The position numbers and the translations under genes are program-made. From positions 62,001 to 126,000 of the forward strand of contig NZ_JAUSUA010000003.1 of assembly GCF_030813245.1 (NCBI RefSeq): DNA of 64,000 bases, written 5' to 3'. The DNA is from Alkalicoccobacillus murimartini. Its GTDB lineage: Bacteria > Bacillota > Bacilli > Bacillales > Bacillaceae_D. Under the pieces are notes generated by a model. That model did not search any database. It was given only the letters and a program-made list of their open reading frames with translations, and had not been told where the DNA came from. Below are positions 34,533-43,256 of this stretch, piece by piece; the first letter of the stretch is position 1; the number at the start of each line of letters is the position of its first letter.

Positions 34533-34880
34533 AGACTGAGGCATAACCATACAGGTGATATGAAAAGACGAACAAGTTTAATCGTTTGCGCAGCTAAAGC
34601 TGACATTTGCTCGTTCGTCAGTAATTCGATCCTTTACGAAGGAGCTAAAACCAGCGTAGGACATACATGTAGATTCCTATGGGAGGATAGGCCTGGGTGA
34701 GACTTCGCAGTGCGTAAGCGCAAGGAGGCTCACCAGCCGCCCATGGAAAGCGGAGTGTATGTCCGGAGCGGCGTCCTCACTCTCTTATTTCTAAATGACA
34801 AAAAACCGAATCATCTTGCCGTTTAACTCGCATTAATGATTCGGTTTTTTATCTTGCTAAAGCAGTTCTGCCTCAGCCTC
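34533..34880. repeat. Dispersed structured repeat with inverted ends
   Basis: Ends are inverted copies: AGACTGAGGCATAA (34533) and TTCTGCCTCAGCCTC (34866-34880). Inside, GGACATACA (34659-34667) pairs with TGTATGTCC (34756-34764) around the GC-rich core GGTGAGACTTCGC / GGCTCACCAGCC / GGAAAGCGGAG. I recognise this core as an intergenic family common in Bacillaceae. A solo left-end-like copy, GAGACTGGGACATAAC, is at 44245-44260. It carries no protein. Confidence 0.65.
34800..34850. terminator. Bidirectional terminator within the repeat region
   Basis: AAAAACCGAATCAT / ATGATTCGGTTTTTT arms. It could end the SDR transcript and the convergent membrane-protein gene. Confidence 0.8.
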
Positions 34881-34893
34881 ATTTCGTCAATTC

Positions 34894-35181
34894 TCACGAA
34901 GCAAAGTGTACACCGAAATAGAAAAAAAAAGCAATCATTACTAATGAAATGAATGTAAGGTTGAGAGCAATGATTGGCATAATCTTATTTTCTTCCTTAG
35001 ATCTGAAGCTGATTATTAGTAACATAATCATAGCAACAAGACTTACTGGCACAAATAAGTAATATAACGTACCGGTGAATTCATTTAAATAAGGGGCTAA
35101 AAGATCAAGTAAAAGGATATTCGAAATTAGAAGGATACTTACAATAAGAATGCTATAGGATCTCCAAGTGATTTGCTTCAA
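34894..35181 (-). CDS. Small membrane protein
   Basis: 95 residues, three membrane helices (about 10-30, 37-57, 70-92). TTG start behind GGAAGGATGAG. Not recognised. Confidence 0.65.
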   Translation of the reverse strand: MKQITWRSYSILIVSILLISNILLLDLLAPYLNEFTGTLYYLFVPVSLVAMIMLLIISFRSKEENKIMPIIALNLTFISLVMIAFFFYFGVHFAS

Positions 35182-35360
35182 TTTTGACTCATCCTTCCAA
35201 CTGATTTTGTGATTGTTTAGGGTATAGAAAAATCTAATAATTTCTGATACTTTACAATCGGAACGTGGAGGCTTATGATTTGATTTGAAGTAAACAGTAT
35301 AAATCTAAAAGGAGGCCAATACGCGTCCTTTTTTTATTTTTTGACCATTTGGAGGTTACG

Positions 35361-36188
35361 ATGAAAAACACTATCCTTATGATATCTGGAACAATAATCA
35401 TAGCATTAAGTATTACACTCTTGGCGATGCCACATTCCATCGCTGACGGGGGAACTCTCGGATTAGCACTTTTAATTTACTATGCGATAGGGTTATCACC
35501 CTCTATTGTGGTTTTTGGATTTTTTATTGTCATTTCATTGTTGAGTTATAAGTATTTAGCAAAATCTGTTCTTCTAAAAACGTTGGTGACTGTACCCATG
35601 TTATCCTTAGTCACCTATCTAACTGAACCATACGGTATCAAATTGGAAGACCCTTTAGTTGCGGCTGTGTTTTTTGGTCTTTTGTCTGGAGTTGGGTTTG
35701 GTTTAATCATTTATTCTGGGAGTTCCATAGGAGGCACTTCAACAATTGCTTTAGTATTACGAAAAAGGTTCGGCTGGGATGTCATATTCACAGCCTTTAT
35801 CATGGATGTGGTCATTGTATTAGCAGGGGTATTCGTCATCGGTGTCCTTAATACATTGTATACAGTGATTGCATTATTCATTGGTAAAGTAGCTAGTGAC
35901 TACGTTATTGGTGGATTAGATAGTAAGAAAGCATTCATCATTGTCTCAAGTGAAAATGATGAAATCGCCAAAAAGGTCGTATCAAGTCTTTCGTCTACTG
36001 CCACGTACATTAACGGAAAGGGTGTCTATGCAAATCAAGAGCAAAAGATGCTGTACATCCTTATTAAAAATCACAAAGTGATGCAACTAAGAAGAATTGT
36101 GAATGAAATTGATCCTGAGGCATTTGTTGTCGTTAACAACGTGAAAGACGTTTCGGGCGGTACTTTTTTTGGCAGTTCAAATACGTAA
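35361..36188 (+). CDS. YitT-family membrane protein
   Basis: 275 residues from ATG 35361 (RBS TTTGGAGG). Five or six membrane helices with ADGGTLGLALL and GSSIGGTSTIALVLRK, followed by a cytoplasmic DUF2179 domain (about 205-275; KGVYANQEQKMLYILI, DPEAFVVVNNVKDVSGGTF). Family members are integral membrane proteins of unknown transport function. Confidence 0.85.
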   Translation: MKNTILMISGTIIIALSITLLAMPHSIADGGTLGLALLIYYAIGLSPSIVVFGFFIVISLLSYKYLAKSVLLKTLVTVPMLSLVTYLTEPYGIKLEDPLVAAVFFGLLSGVGFGLIIYSGSSIGGTSTIALVLRKRFGWDVIFTAFIMDVVIVLAGVFVIGVLNTLYTVIALFIGKVASDYVIGGLDSKKAFIIVSSENDEIAKKVVSSLSSTATYINGKGVYANQEQKMLYILIKNHKVMQLRRIVNEIDPEAFVVVNNVKDVSGGTFFGSSNT

Positions 36189-36196
36189 TGTGTGAA

Positions 36197-36228
36197 ACAC
36201 CCCAGCCATAGGCTGGGGTGTCATTTTT
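36197..36228 (+). terminator. Terminator of the YitT gene
   Basis: ACACCCCAGCC / GGCTGGGGTGT stem then TCATTTTT. Confidence 0.85.
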
Positions 36229-36269
36229 ACTCAAAGGTTCGATAACCATAACGTAGCTAGCATCTATTA

Positions 36270-36617
36270 CTAATCTTCACTATGATTACCTACACCTTCG
36301 TCACGACCAATCTGCGTAACGCCATCGATATCATTATAGATATACTGATACTCATAGTCTTGTTCATCTGAGAACGTAACAAAGGCTTGGTAAGCTCCCC
36401 TTTCATCATTTTTATCGTTTCTCCAATTGTATTCTGATCGAATGGATTCAATCTCTTCATCTTGATAATTTTGTTCTTCAGTCAAATACTCGTAGACACT
36501 ATCTTCCGTTTGTTCTAGCTGTTCCTGACTTCCATTGAAAAAATTAAATACCAAGATGCCTCCTCCAATTAAGCACATAAGGGTTATTAAGGTAACAAAC
36601 AATCCTCTTTTTTTCAT
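36270..36617 (-). CDS. Small membrane-anchored acidic protein (DUF3139-like)
   Basis: 115 residues from ATG 36617 (RBS GAGGTGA). One N-terminal hydrophobic helix (about 4-25), then an acidic extracellular tail with many Tyr/Gln/Asp residues. The layout and ending resemble DUF3139 proteins of Bacillaceae; weak assignment. Confidence 0.55.
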   Translation of the reverse strand: MKKRGLFVTLITLMCLIGGGILVFNFFNGSQEQLEQTEDSVYEYLTEEQNYQDEEIESIRSEYNWRNDKNDERGAYQAFVTFSDEQDYEYQYIYNDIDGVTQIGRDEGVGNHSED

Positions 36618-36822
36618 TATCACTTCACCTCATTTATTTTATAGTAAACACTTTTACTACGTCATTATTCCAAGGAGAACAAGGGTAAGGTGCCATTTTT
36701 CTGGAGCCTTTTAATGCCTCCATTTGTTTCTAGTATAGAGATCTCATACCCTGAAATGATTAATGATAAAACCCAAAAGACTATCCTCACGAAGGTATTA
36801 AACATATATTCAATCTATTTAT

Positions 36823-36837
36823 TGAGAATTATTATCA
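36823..36837 (+). promoter_or_regulatory. Fur box
   Basis: TGAGAATTATTATCA matches the 7-1-7 Fur motif TGATAATnATTATCA at 13 of 14 defined positions. It lies 55 nt upstream of the flavin reductase start, in the expected promoter region. Confidence 0.78.
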
Positions 36838-36892
36838 GTTAGTGTAGACTAAAAAGTAACGCTTTATAAATTTGAGTAGGGAGGACGATCTA

Positions 36893-37594
36893 ATGCAAAT
36901 ACACTGGATTAAAATTAATAAAATAATAGAAGAAACACCTGAGGTTAAAACATATTTACTCGACTGCCCAGAAGGCTTCACATGGGAAGAAGGTTCCCAT
37001 ACTCATTTTGCACTGGAAGGATTTAATGCAGGAGAGAAACCAAATCGTAGCTTGATTCGGCACATGTCCATTTCTACACTACCGAACGAAAAATCAATTG
37101 GGATCACAACACGTATTAGAGAACAGTGCTCTGAATTTAAAACAATCCTAAGAAATCTCAATATTGGCGATGAGGTAGCAGTATTTAAAACCCATTCGAA
37201 TGTTCCACTTAAAAGAGAAAACAAAAATGTGTACCTACTATCATCAGGTGTCGGGCTAGCAACGTTCAGGCCGCTTGTCCTTGACTATCTTGAACGTGCT
37301 GACAACGTTAATCAGGTTCATTCATTAAACATCGATTCGTCAAAAGACTTTTTATTCACCTCTATTTTTGAATCTGCACCTGATAAGAAATTCACCTCTC
37401 AGTTTGTCTATAACCGAAATGACTACTATGAAGAAGTGAAACATCTATCTACGGATAAGGATGGACTTTTCTATGTTGTAGGAAGTGACGAATTCCTTGT
37501 TCAGAACATCGCATTACTGCGTGAGCAGGGCATTAAGCCAGAACAGATTATACTCGATAAGCACGAACAACAACTACCTGAATTTTTATCTTAA
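36893..37594 (+). CDS. Ferredoxin-NADP reductase-fold flavin reductase, Fur-regulated
   Basis: 233 residues from ATG 36893 (GGGAGG 8 nt upstream). FAD-binding barrel (about 1-105; RHMSISTLP stands where RxYS normally binds flavin) and an NAD(P)-binding half with LSSGVGLATFRPLVLDYL and FYVVGSDEFL. No ferredoxin or globin domain is fused. With a Fur box upstream the likely job is reduction of ferric siderophores or of an iron-linked electron carrier. Confidence 0.75.
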   Translation: MQIHWIKINKIIEETPEVKTYLLDCPEGFTWEEGSHTHFALEGFNAGEKPNRSLIRHMSISTLPNEKSIGITTRIREQCSEFKTILRNLNIGDEVAVFKTHSNVPLKRENKNVYLLSSGVGLATFRPLVLDYLERADNVNQVHSLNIDSSKDFLFTSIFESAPDKKFTSQFVYNRNDYYEEVKHLSTDKDGLFYVVGSDEFLVQNIALLREQGIKPEQIILDKHEQQLPEFLS

Positions 37595-37616
37595 TCGATA
37601 CGATTAAAAGTCTTTA

Positions 37617-37661
37617 AAATCCCAATTTTTCTCTTATTAAAAGGCAAATTGGGATTTGTTT
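37617..37661 (+). terminator. Terminator of the flavin reductase gene
   Basis: AAATCCCAATTT / AAATTGGGATTT arms followed by GTTT. Confidence 0.65.
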
Positions 37662-37717
37662 AATGAAATTTCTTATCTGAACTTGACCAATCATTGTAAA
37701 ATCATGTACAATTTTTG

Positions 37718-37733
37718 TTGAATGATCGTTCTA
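37718..37733. promoter_or_regulatory. TetR operator 1 (autoregulatory)
   Basis: TTGAATGATCGTTCTA, an imperfect palindrome just upstream of the TetR gene and matched by the inverse copy at 38371. Confidence 0.7.
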
Positions 37734-37765
37734 GTAAATTAGAAAAACAGTAAGGGGAAATATAG

Positions 37766-38347
37766 ATGGCTAGAAGCAAGGGATTTGATGAGAAGGTCGT
37801 CCTTAAAAAGGCAATGGAACTGTTTTGGCAACAAGGATACGAAAAAACATCTATGCAGGATCTAGTTCAGCATATGGGAATCCATCGCAAAAGCATCTAT
37901 GATACTTTTGGAGACAAACGATCACTTTTTACAGCTTCGTTAACCAATTATGAAAAGTTTATTGTTGAAACATTTAATGAAATTCTCAGCACTTCAAAAC
38001 CAGTAAAAGAAGTAATTCGTGATATTTTTACATTTGTTATACAGTCGGCTGAATTAACCGTTTACCCAAAAGGTTGTTTAACTGTAAATGCAGCAGTTGA
38101 GTTATCTTCCATAGATCAAGAATTTAATCAACTTGTGACAAGGATGTTTAAAGATACCGAATTAATGTTTGAACATTTACTAATAACTGGCCAAAAGAAT
38201 GGAGAATTAAACAAAGCGATAGATCCGTATAGTACGTCAAAATTTCTGCATAATAATCTTATTGGTTTCAGAGTGATGGTGAAGACCGATTACACAAAAA
38301 AGGATTTAGAAAGTAATATTGATTTAATGATGAAAGTGTTAGATTAG
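37766..38347 (+). CDS. TetR/AcrR-family repressor
   Basis: 193 residues. N-terminal helix-turn-helix (about 25-50; TSMQDLVQHMGIHRKSIYDTFGDKRSLF) and a ligand-binding C-terminal domain with YPKGCLTVNAAVEL, as in YcnC/AcrR-like regulators of redox enzymes. The palindromic sites before it and before the following operon indicate autoregulation and local control. Confidence 0.87.
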   Translation: MARSKGFDEKVVLKKAMELFWQQGYEKTSMQDLVQHMGIHRKSIYDTFGDKRSLFTASLTNYEKFIVETFNEILSTSKPVKEVIRDIFTFVIQSAELTVYPKGCLTVNAAVELSSIDQEFNQLVTRMFKDTELMFEHLLITGQKNGELNKAIDPYSTSKFLHNNLIGFRVMVKTDYTKKDLESNIDLMMKVLD

Positions 38348-38370
38348 CTTTCTTTTTTCTTTACTTATTG

Positions 38371-38386
38371 TAGAATGATCGTTCAA
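38371..38386. promoter_or_regulatory. TetR operator 2 (target operon)
   Basis: TAGAATGATCGTTCAA; its reverse complement differs from operator 1 at two positions. A related tract, GAACGAACGA, follows at 38451. Both are upstream of the reductase-hydrolase operon. Confidence 0.68.
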
Positions 38387-38496
38387 AAATAAAGTAGTAC
38401 TTTTTAATTAGTATGGTTCGTTAGGATACACATACTAAACATCAATAAATGAACGAACGATGTCGGTGTTTTATTTAGAAGGAGGAGAGTTAGAAT

Positions 38497-39498
38497 ATGA
38501 AAGCAGCTCAAATACAAAAATATTCGAAAAATATTGAAGCGCAGGTTGTTGATATTCCTATACCAAGTATTAAAGATAATGAAGTACTGGTTAAGGTAAA
38601 AGTTGCTGCAATAAATCCACTTGAACTATTGAATATTACAGGGAGTGTTAAATTAATACAAGATTACGAAATGCCTCTTGTATTAGGAAATGAACTAACT
38701 GGAATTATCGAAAAAGTGGGTAATCATGATTGTGGTTTTAAAGTTGGAGATCCTATTTATACAAGACTCCCTATTGAAAAAATTGGAGCATTTGCAGAGT
38801 ATGTTGCAGTTGATGCTAAATCTATTTGGCATTTGCCCCAAAATTTAGATTTTGTTACTGGAGCAGGTGCACCATTAACTGGATTGACGGCATACCAAGG
38901 TTTAATTGAAGAGTTAGAAGCAAAGAAAGGACAAACAGTATTTATTCCAGGAGGCTCAGGAAGTTTTGGCCAGATGGCTGTTCCTATAGCTAAAGCAATG
39001 GGATTAAAGGTTATTGTTTCTGGTAGTCCTTCGGCTAAAGAGAGAACGTTGAATGCGGGTGCAGATCAATATATTGATTACAAAAAGGAAAAGTATTGGG
39101 AAGAACTAGATGAAGTTGATTTTATAATTGACACGTTAGGTGCGGATGAATTTGAACGCGAGTTATCCATTATCAAGCCAGGTGGTCGGTTATTAAGTCT
39201 TCGTACTGCACCAAATAAAAAGTTTGCCATAGACAAAGGTCTTCCTAAATGGAAGCAATTTATCTTTGGTTTAGTTGGCGGGAAGTTTGATAAGAAAGCC
39301 AAGAAAAAAGGTGTTCAATATCGATTCATATTCGTAAGAGCCGACGGTAAACAATTGAAGGAAATCACGAAAATCATTGAGGATAATAATATAGTTCCAG
39401 CCATTGATCCTACCAACTTTACAATTGACGATATTAATGAAGCACTAAAATTAGTGGCTAATGGTCATACAAAAGGAAAAGTAGTAATTAAATTTTAA
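38497..39498 (+). CDS. NADPH:quinone reductase-like MDR protein
   Basis: 333 residues, zinc-free MDR fold: GroES-like half, then the NADP loop GGSGSFGQMAVPIAKAMG (about 150-168) and DFIIDTLGADEF. First gene of a two-gene operon under the TetR-type operator; RBS GGAGGAGAG. A detoxification role against quinones or enals would fit, but the substrate is unknown. Confidence 0.8.
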   Translation: MKAAQIQKYSKNIEAQVVDIPIPSIKDNEVLVKVKVAAINPLELLNITGSVKLIQDYEMPLVLGNELTGIIEKVGNHDCGFKVGDPIYTRLPIEKIGAFAEYVAVDAKSIWHLPQNLDFVTGAGAPLTGLTAYQGLIEELEAKKGQTVFIPGGSGSFGQMAVPIAKAMGLKVIVSGSPSAKERTLNAGADQYIDYKKEKYWEELDEVDFIIDTLGADEFERELSIIKPGGRLLSLRTAPNKKFAIDKGLPKWKQFIFGLVGGKFDKKAKKKGVQYRFIFVRADGKQLKEITKIIEDNNIVPAIDPTNFTIDDINEALKLVANGHTKGKVVIKF

Positions 39499-39525
39499 AG
39501 AAGGTAAAGAGGGGTAGAAGTAGTA

Positions 39526-40368
39526 ATGACTATTCATTATTCTTATATTGACGCACCTAACTTATTTATCCAAGATCAGCATGGTAAACGGTTTGCTTAT
39601 AGAGAATTAGGAGAAAAAAAAGGAACTCCAATTATCTTATTGACTCATCTTTCAGCGAATCTTGATAATTGGGATCCTAGGATTATCGATGGTCTTGCAA
39701 AAAGTCATTGGGTCATCGCATTTGATAACGTTGGGGTGGGACTTTCAGATGGTAAAGTACCAAACAACATTCCTCAAATGGCAAATGATGCAATCGCATT
39801 TATAAAATTATTAGGATTCTCAAAAATAGATTTGATAGGTCTATCCATGGGTGGAATGATTGCTCAAGAACTAATTGTAAAGGAATCAAGTATCGTTCGA
39901 AAACTGGTATTAGTTGGTACGGGACCTCGAGGAGGAAAAGGGATCTCCAATGTCACAAATATTACTAACCTTGATTTTGTCCGTTCCATCTTTACTTTTA
40001 GAGACATAAAGACCTATCTTTTTTTCCAAAACACAAAGAATGGTAAGAATAAGGCTAAAGAATTTCTCATTCAAATAAAAAAGAGAAAAAACCATCGAGA
40101 TAAATCAATTAGTTTGAGGGCGTATAGAAGTCAATTAGAAGCAATTAATAAATGGGGCAAAGACAAGCCTGAGGATCTATCCAAGATTGTTCAGCCAACA
40201 CTAATAATAAATGGAGATCATGACCGCATGGTTCCAACGGAGAATTCTCATGACTTGGCAAATAGAATACCAGGTAGTAAGTTGAAAATATTTGAACATG
40301 CAGGACACGGTTCCTTATTTCAATATCCAAAAGAGTTTGTTGAAATAGTAATAAAGTTTTTGAGTTAA
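39526..40368 (+). CDS. Alpha/beta hydrolase
   Basis: 280 residues. Nucleophile elbow GLSMGGM (Ser about 106), Asp in NGDHDRMVP and His in AGHGSLFQYP complete the triad; oxyanion region THLSANLDNWDP. Resembles haloperoxidase/esterase-like hydrolases. Co-transcribed with the upstream reductase (27-nt gap). Confidence 0.83.
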   Translation: MTIHYSYIDAPNLFIQDQHGKRFAYRELGEKKGTPIILLTHLSANLDNWDPRIIDGLAKSHWVIAFDNVGVGLSDGKVPNNIPQMANDAIAFIKLLGFSKIDLIGLSMGGMIAQELIVKESSIVRKLVLVGTGPRGGKGISNVTNITNLDFVRSIFTFRDIKTYLFFQNTKNGKNKAKEFLIQIKKRKNHRDKSISLRAYRSQLEAINKWGKDKPEDLSKIVQPTLIINGDHDRMVPTENSHDLANRIPGSKLKIFEHAGHGSLFQYPKEFVEIVIKFLS

Positions 40369-40393
40369 TGCTGATAGCAGAATTTTACTTTTT

Positions 40394-40447
40394 AAAGCCA
40401 ATTGTGAACCCAGGATATCGCTTGTTAGGGGTTCACAATGGCTTTTT
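40394..40447. terminator. Bidirectional terminator between hydrolase and zwf
   Basis: AAAGCCAATTGTGAACCC / GGGTTCACAATGGCTTT arms, with TTTTT on the + side and AAA on the other. Confidence 0.85.
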
Positions 40448-40465
40448 CTAATGTTTTAATGCAAA

Positions 40466-41905
40466 TTACCACCATTGAAATCCATATTTATTAACGAATT
40501 GATTTGCTGCTTCTGGACCAGTTGAACCTGCTTGATACAGGCGGAGTGGGACCTGATTGTTCTCAAAGTCTTTAATGATGGGTTCAATAAGCTGCCAAGC
40601 TAGTTCCACCTCGTCCCAATGGGTAAAGTAAGAAGGATCTCCTTTTATCGCATCTGCAAGTAAGTATTCGTATGCTTCTGGAATTTCCCTGTGGCTAGCT
40701 GAAAAATTGATTTTAATCGGTTCTAACTCTCCAGTTAAGGGATGTTTGCTATTCAACTTAAGGGAAACTCCGTCATCCGGGTTGATATGAATAATTAACA
40801 AATTTGGCTCAGCATCTTTCGTATTTTCGCTACTACTCAATGAGTTTTTGAACTCGACTACAATTTTGGTTTCTTTTTTATTAAGACGTTTTCCAGTACG
40901 AATAAAGAAGGGTACCCCTTGCCATAAGGGTATTTGAATAGAAAGACGAGCTGCAATAAATGTATCGGTGGTTGAAAATGGATCAACTCCGATTTCTTCT
41001 CTATATCCTTTTATGACGGAGTCTTCATATACAGCCAAGGGTGAGTATTGACCACGGACAACATCCATTTGGGTGTCTATTTGAATCGACTTCATCAAAT
41101 GTATTTTTTCCTTTCTTAGTGTTTCGGCTTGGCCTCTCTCAGACATCCGTACAGCTGTCATCATGACTAATTGCAGCATATGATTTTGAACCATATCCCG
41201 AATAGCGCCTGTTTGCTCATAGTAAGCAGCTCTCGAGCCTACTCCAACTGTTTCATTTGCTGTAATTTGTACATTAGAAATCATATCTTTACTCCAAATG
41301 GATTGCAAAATAGGATTGGCGGAGATGAGTGTTTCCAGATTTTGAACCATAGGTTTACCTAGATAATGATCAATCCTGAAGATTTCCTCTTCACTAAATG
41401 CCTGCTGAACGACGTTATTAAGCTTGCGAGCAGATTGGAGGTCGTGCCCAAAAGGCTTTTCAATAATGACTCTCTTCCATCCGGTTGTTTCGCCTAACCG
41501 ACTCTTTTTGATGTTTGTTGTAATGACATCAAATAATTCAGGAGCTACTGATAAGTAAAAAATTCGATTCTCTTGAATGTTTTTTTCAGATTCTACTCTT
41601 TCTACGTGAGTGAATAACGCTTGATAACTTCCTTCTTTGTAAAGATCTAAACGGATATAAGAGAGCTGTTGAACAAACGCTATTTTCTGAAGCTTATCAT
41701 CTGTCGAGTGTCTTGAGAATTCATACAGTGAGTCAATAACAATCGCTTGAAACTCTTCGTTTGAGAGCGACTCTTTTCCAACGCCAACCACAGAAAAAGA
41801 CGCTGGAAGCTTCTTGTCCATATAGAGATTAAAGAGCGCAGGAAATATTTTTCGCTTTGCCAAATCTCCAGTGGCTCCAAATAATATAAATGACATGGAT
41901 TCCAT
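40466..41905 (-). CDS. zwf: Glucose-6-phosphate 1-dehydrogenase
   Basis: 479 residues from ATG 41905, behind AAAGGATG; a longer in-frame start at 41956 is unlikely since it would overlap the -10 box. NADP loop LFGATGDLAKRK, active-site block RIDHYLGKPMVQN, substrate lysine in EKPFGHD. Oxidises G6P to 6-phosphogluconolactone. Adjacent to hxlR-hxlAB and sharing a promoter element with hxlA, so it likely works in an oxidative (dissimilatory) ribulose-monophosphate cycle and supplies NADPH. Confidence 0.96.
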   Translation of the reverse strand: MESMSFILFGATGDLAKRKIFPALFNLYMDKKLPASFSVVGVGKESLSNEEFQAIVIDSLYEFSRHSTDDKLQKIAFVQQLSYIRLDLYKEGSYQALFTHVERVESEKNIQENRIFYLSVAPELFDVITTNIKKSRLGETTGWKRVIIEKPFGHDLQSARKLNNVVQQAFSEEEIFRIDHYLGKPMVQNLETLISANPILQSIWSKDMISNVQITANETVGVGSRAAYYEQTGAIRDMVQNHMLQLVMMTAVRMSERGQAETLRKEKIHLMKSIQIDTQMDVVRGQYSPLAVYEDSVIKGYREEIGVDPFSTTDTFIAARLSIQIPLWQGVPFFIRTGKRLNKKETKIVVEFKNSLSSSENTKDAEPNLLIIHINPDDGVSLKLNSKHPLTGELEPIKINFSASHREIPEAYEYLLADAIKGDPSYFTHWDEVELAWQLIEPIIKDFENNQVPLRLYQAGSTGPEAANQFVNKYGFQWW

Positions 41906-41958
41906 CAAAAACGCATCCTTTATCGTAAAAACTAGTTTTAACTCGCTTGTGCTCACAT

Positions 41959-42013
41959 AGTATAGTTCTTATGTTCAAAACGTGTAAGTACGCACTTTTT
42001 TTGCAGATAGTGT
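41959..42013 (-). promoter_or_regulatory. zwf promoter with HxlR-type element
   Basis: On the minus strand: a 27-nt element (42013 down to 41987) beginning ACACTATCTG and ending GTGCGTACT, then 22 nt, then TATACT (-10, 41964-41959). The same element with the same spacing precedes hxlA. No good -35, as expected of an activated promoter. Confidence 0.75.
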
Positions 42014-42100
42014 GTATTTATTCACTATGTGTGTTAGAAGGAACGACAAAAAAGCAGCTCTCCATAAGTAAGAAGAACAGCTCCAATCGATTATTTAAAA

Positions 42101-42442
42101 TCAATCTTTTTCTAAAACATTCTCAATGTAATCTTTTCCCCACTCATACATTGCATCTAAAATGGGCAATAGGTTGTGTCCATGTTCTGTAAGCGAATAT
42201 TCAACCTTAGGAGGAACAACAGGGTATACCTCACGATGCAGAATCTGATGATCTTCCAATTCGCGTAACTGGTTCACTAACATACGTTGTGTAATTCCAG
42301 GCATAAGGGCCTTTAATTCACCAAAGCGTTTTGTTCCTTGTTTACCTAAATGCCAGAGGATGAGCATTTTCCACTTTCCTCCGATCACAGATAACGTAAG
42401 CTCCTTCTCACAGTTAAACGTTCGTTCTCCTAAATTTGGCAT
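42101..42442 (-). CDS. hxlR: HxlR-family transcriptional activator HxlR
   Basis: 113 residues, winged helix-turn-helix: [53 protein letters not shown]. Single conserved Cys11 typical of HxlR proteins. In B. subtilis HxlR activates hxlAB in response to formaldehyde. Divergent from hxlA, with zwf downstream on the same strand but separately promoted. RBS AAGGAG. Confidence 0.93.
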   Translation of the reverse strand: MPNLGERTFNCEKELTLSVIGGKWKMLILWHLGKQGTKRFGELKALMPGITQRMLVNQLRELEDHQILHREVYPVVPPKVEYSLTEHGHNLLPILDAMYEWGKDYIENVLEKD

Positions 42443-42481
42443 GCTTTACACTCCTTATATTCATCCACAGTATACTTTTTT

Positions 42482-42536
42482 ACACTATATGTGTTAAATG
42501 TGCGTACTATTAATTTGACGATGTACTTAGTATAGT
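42482..42536 (+). promoter_or_regulatory. hxlA promoter with HxlR-type element
   Basis: A 27-nt element (42482-42508) beginning ACACTATATG and ending GTGCGTACT, 22 nt, then TATAGT (42531-42536). 21 of 27 positions equal those of the zwf element. Confidence 0.78.
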
Positions 42537-42620
42537 TGTCTCCAGGCAGATTAGTAAATAGTGAAATTTTAGAGATACTATGAAGGCTGTCAAAAACATT
42601 TTCTAAAGGGGATCAATAAA

Positions 42621-43253
42621 ATGAAATTGCAATTAGCGTTAGACCTTGTAAATATACCGGAAGCCATTGAGCTTGTATCAGAAGTTCAAGACTCCATCGA
42701 CGTAGTTGAAATCGGAACGCCAATCATTAACAGCTGGGGACACGCTGCTGTTCGAGAAATGAAAAAGGCTTATCCACACCTTACTGTATTAGCAGACGTG
42801 AAAATCATGGATGCTGCTGGCTATGAAGTTCAACAAGCTTCAGCTGCTGGTGCTGATATTGTAACGATTCTTGGTGCAGCAGAAGACAGCTCAATCCGTG
42901 GCGCTGTTGAAGCAGCAAAAAAAGAAGGAAAAGAAATTCTAGTTGATATGATTGCCGTGAAGGATATTGAAACACGTGCAAAAGAACTAGATCAGCTTGG
43001 TGCAGATTATATCTGCGTTCACACTGGATATGATCTTCAAGCAGAAGGCAAAGATTCTTTTGAAGATCTACGTAAAATCAAAGCTGTTGTTAAAAATGCA
43101 AAAACAGCGATCGCTGGTGGTATCAAGCTAGAGACTCTTCCGGAAGTCATCAAAGCACAACCAGATCTTGTGATTGTTGGTGGCGGCATTACAACAAAAG
43201 AAGATAAAAAAACAGCTGCACAAGAAATCAAAGCACTTATCAACAAAGGGTAA
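42621..43253 (+). CDS. hxlA: 3-hexulose-6-phosphate synthase
   Basis: 210 residues, TIM barrel of the orotidine-phosphate-decarboxylase superfamily (LALDLVNIPEAIEL, VLADVKIMDAAGYE, VHTGYDLQAEG, AGGIKLETLP, IVGGGITTKEDKK). Condenses formaldehyde with ribulose-5-phosphate. RBS AAAGGGG; 3 nt from hxlB. Confidence 0.96.
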   Translation: MKLQLALDLVNIPEAIELVSEVQDSIDVVEIGTPIINSWGHAAVREMKKAYPHLTVLADVKIMDAAGYEVQQASAAGADIVTILGAAEDSSIRGAVEAAKKEGKEILVDMIAVKDIETRAKELDQLGADYICVHTGYDLQAEGKDSFEDLRKIKAVVKNAKTAIAGGIKLETLPEVIKAQPDLVIVGGGITTKEDKKTAAQEIKALINKG

Positions 43254-43256
43254 TGT

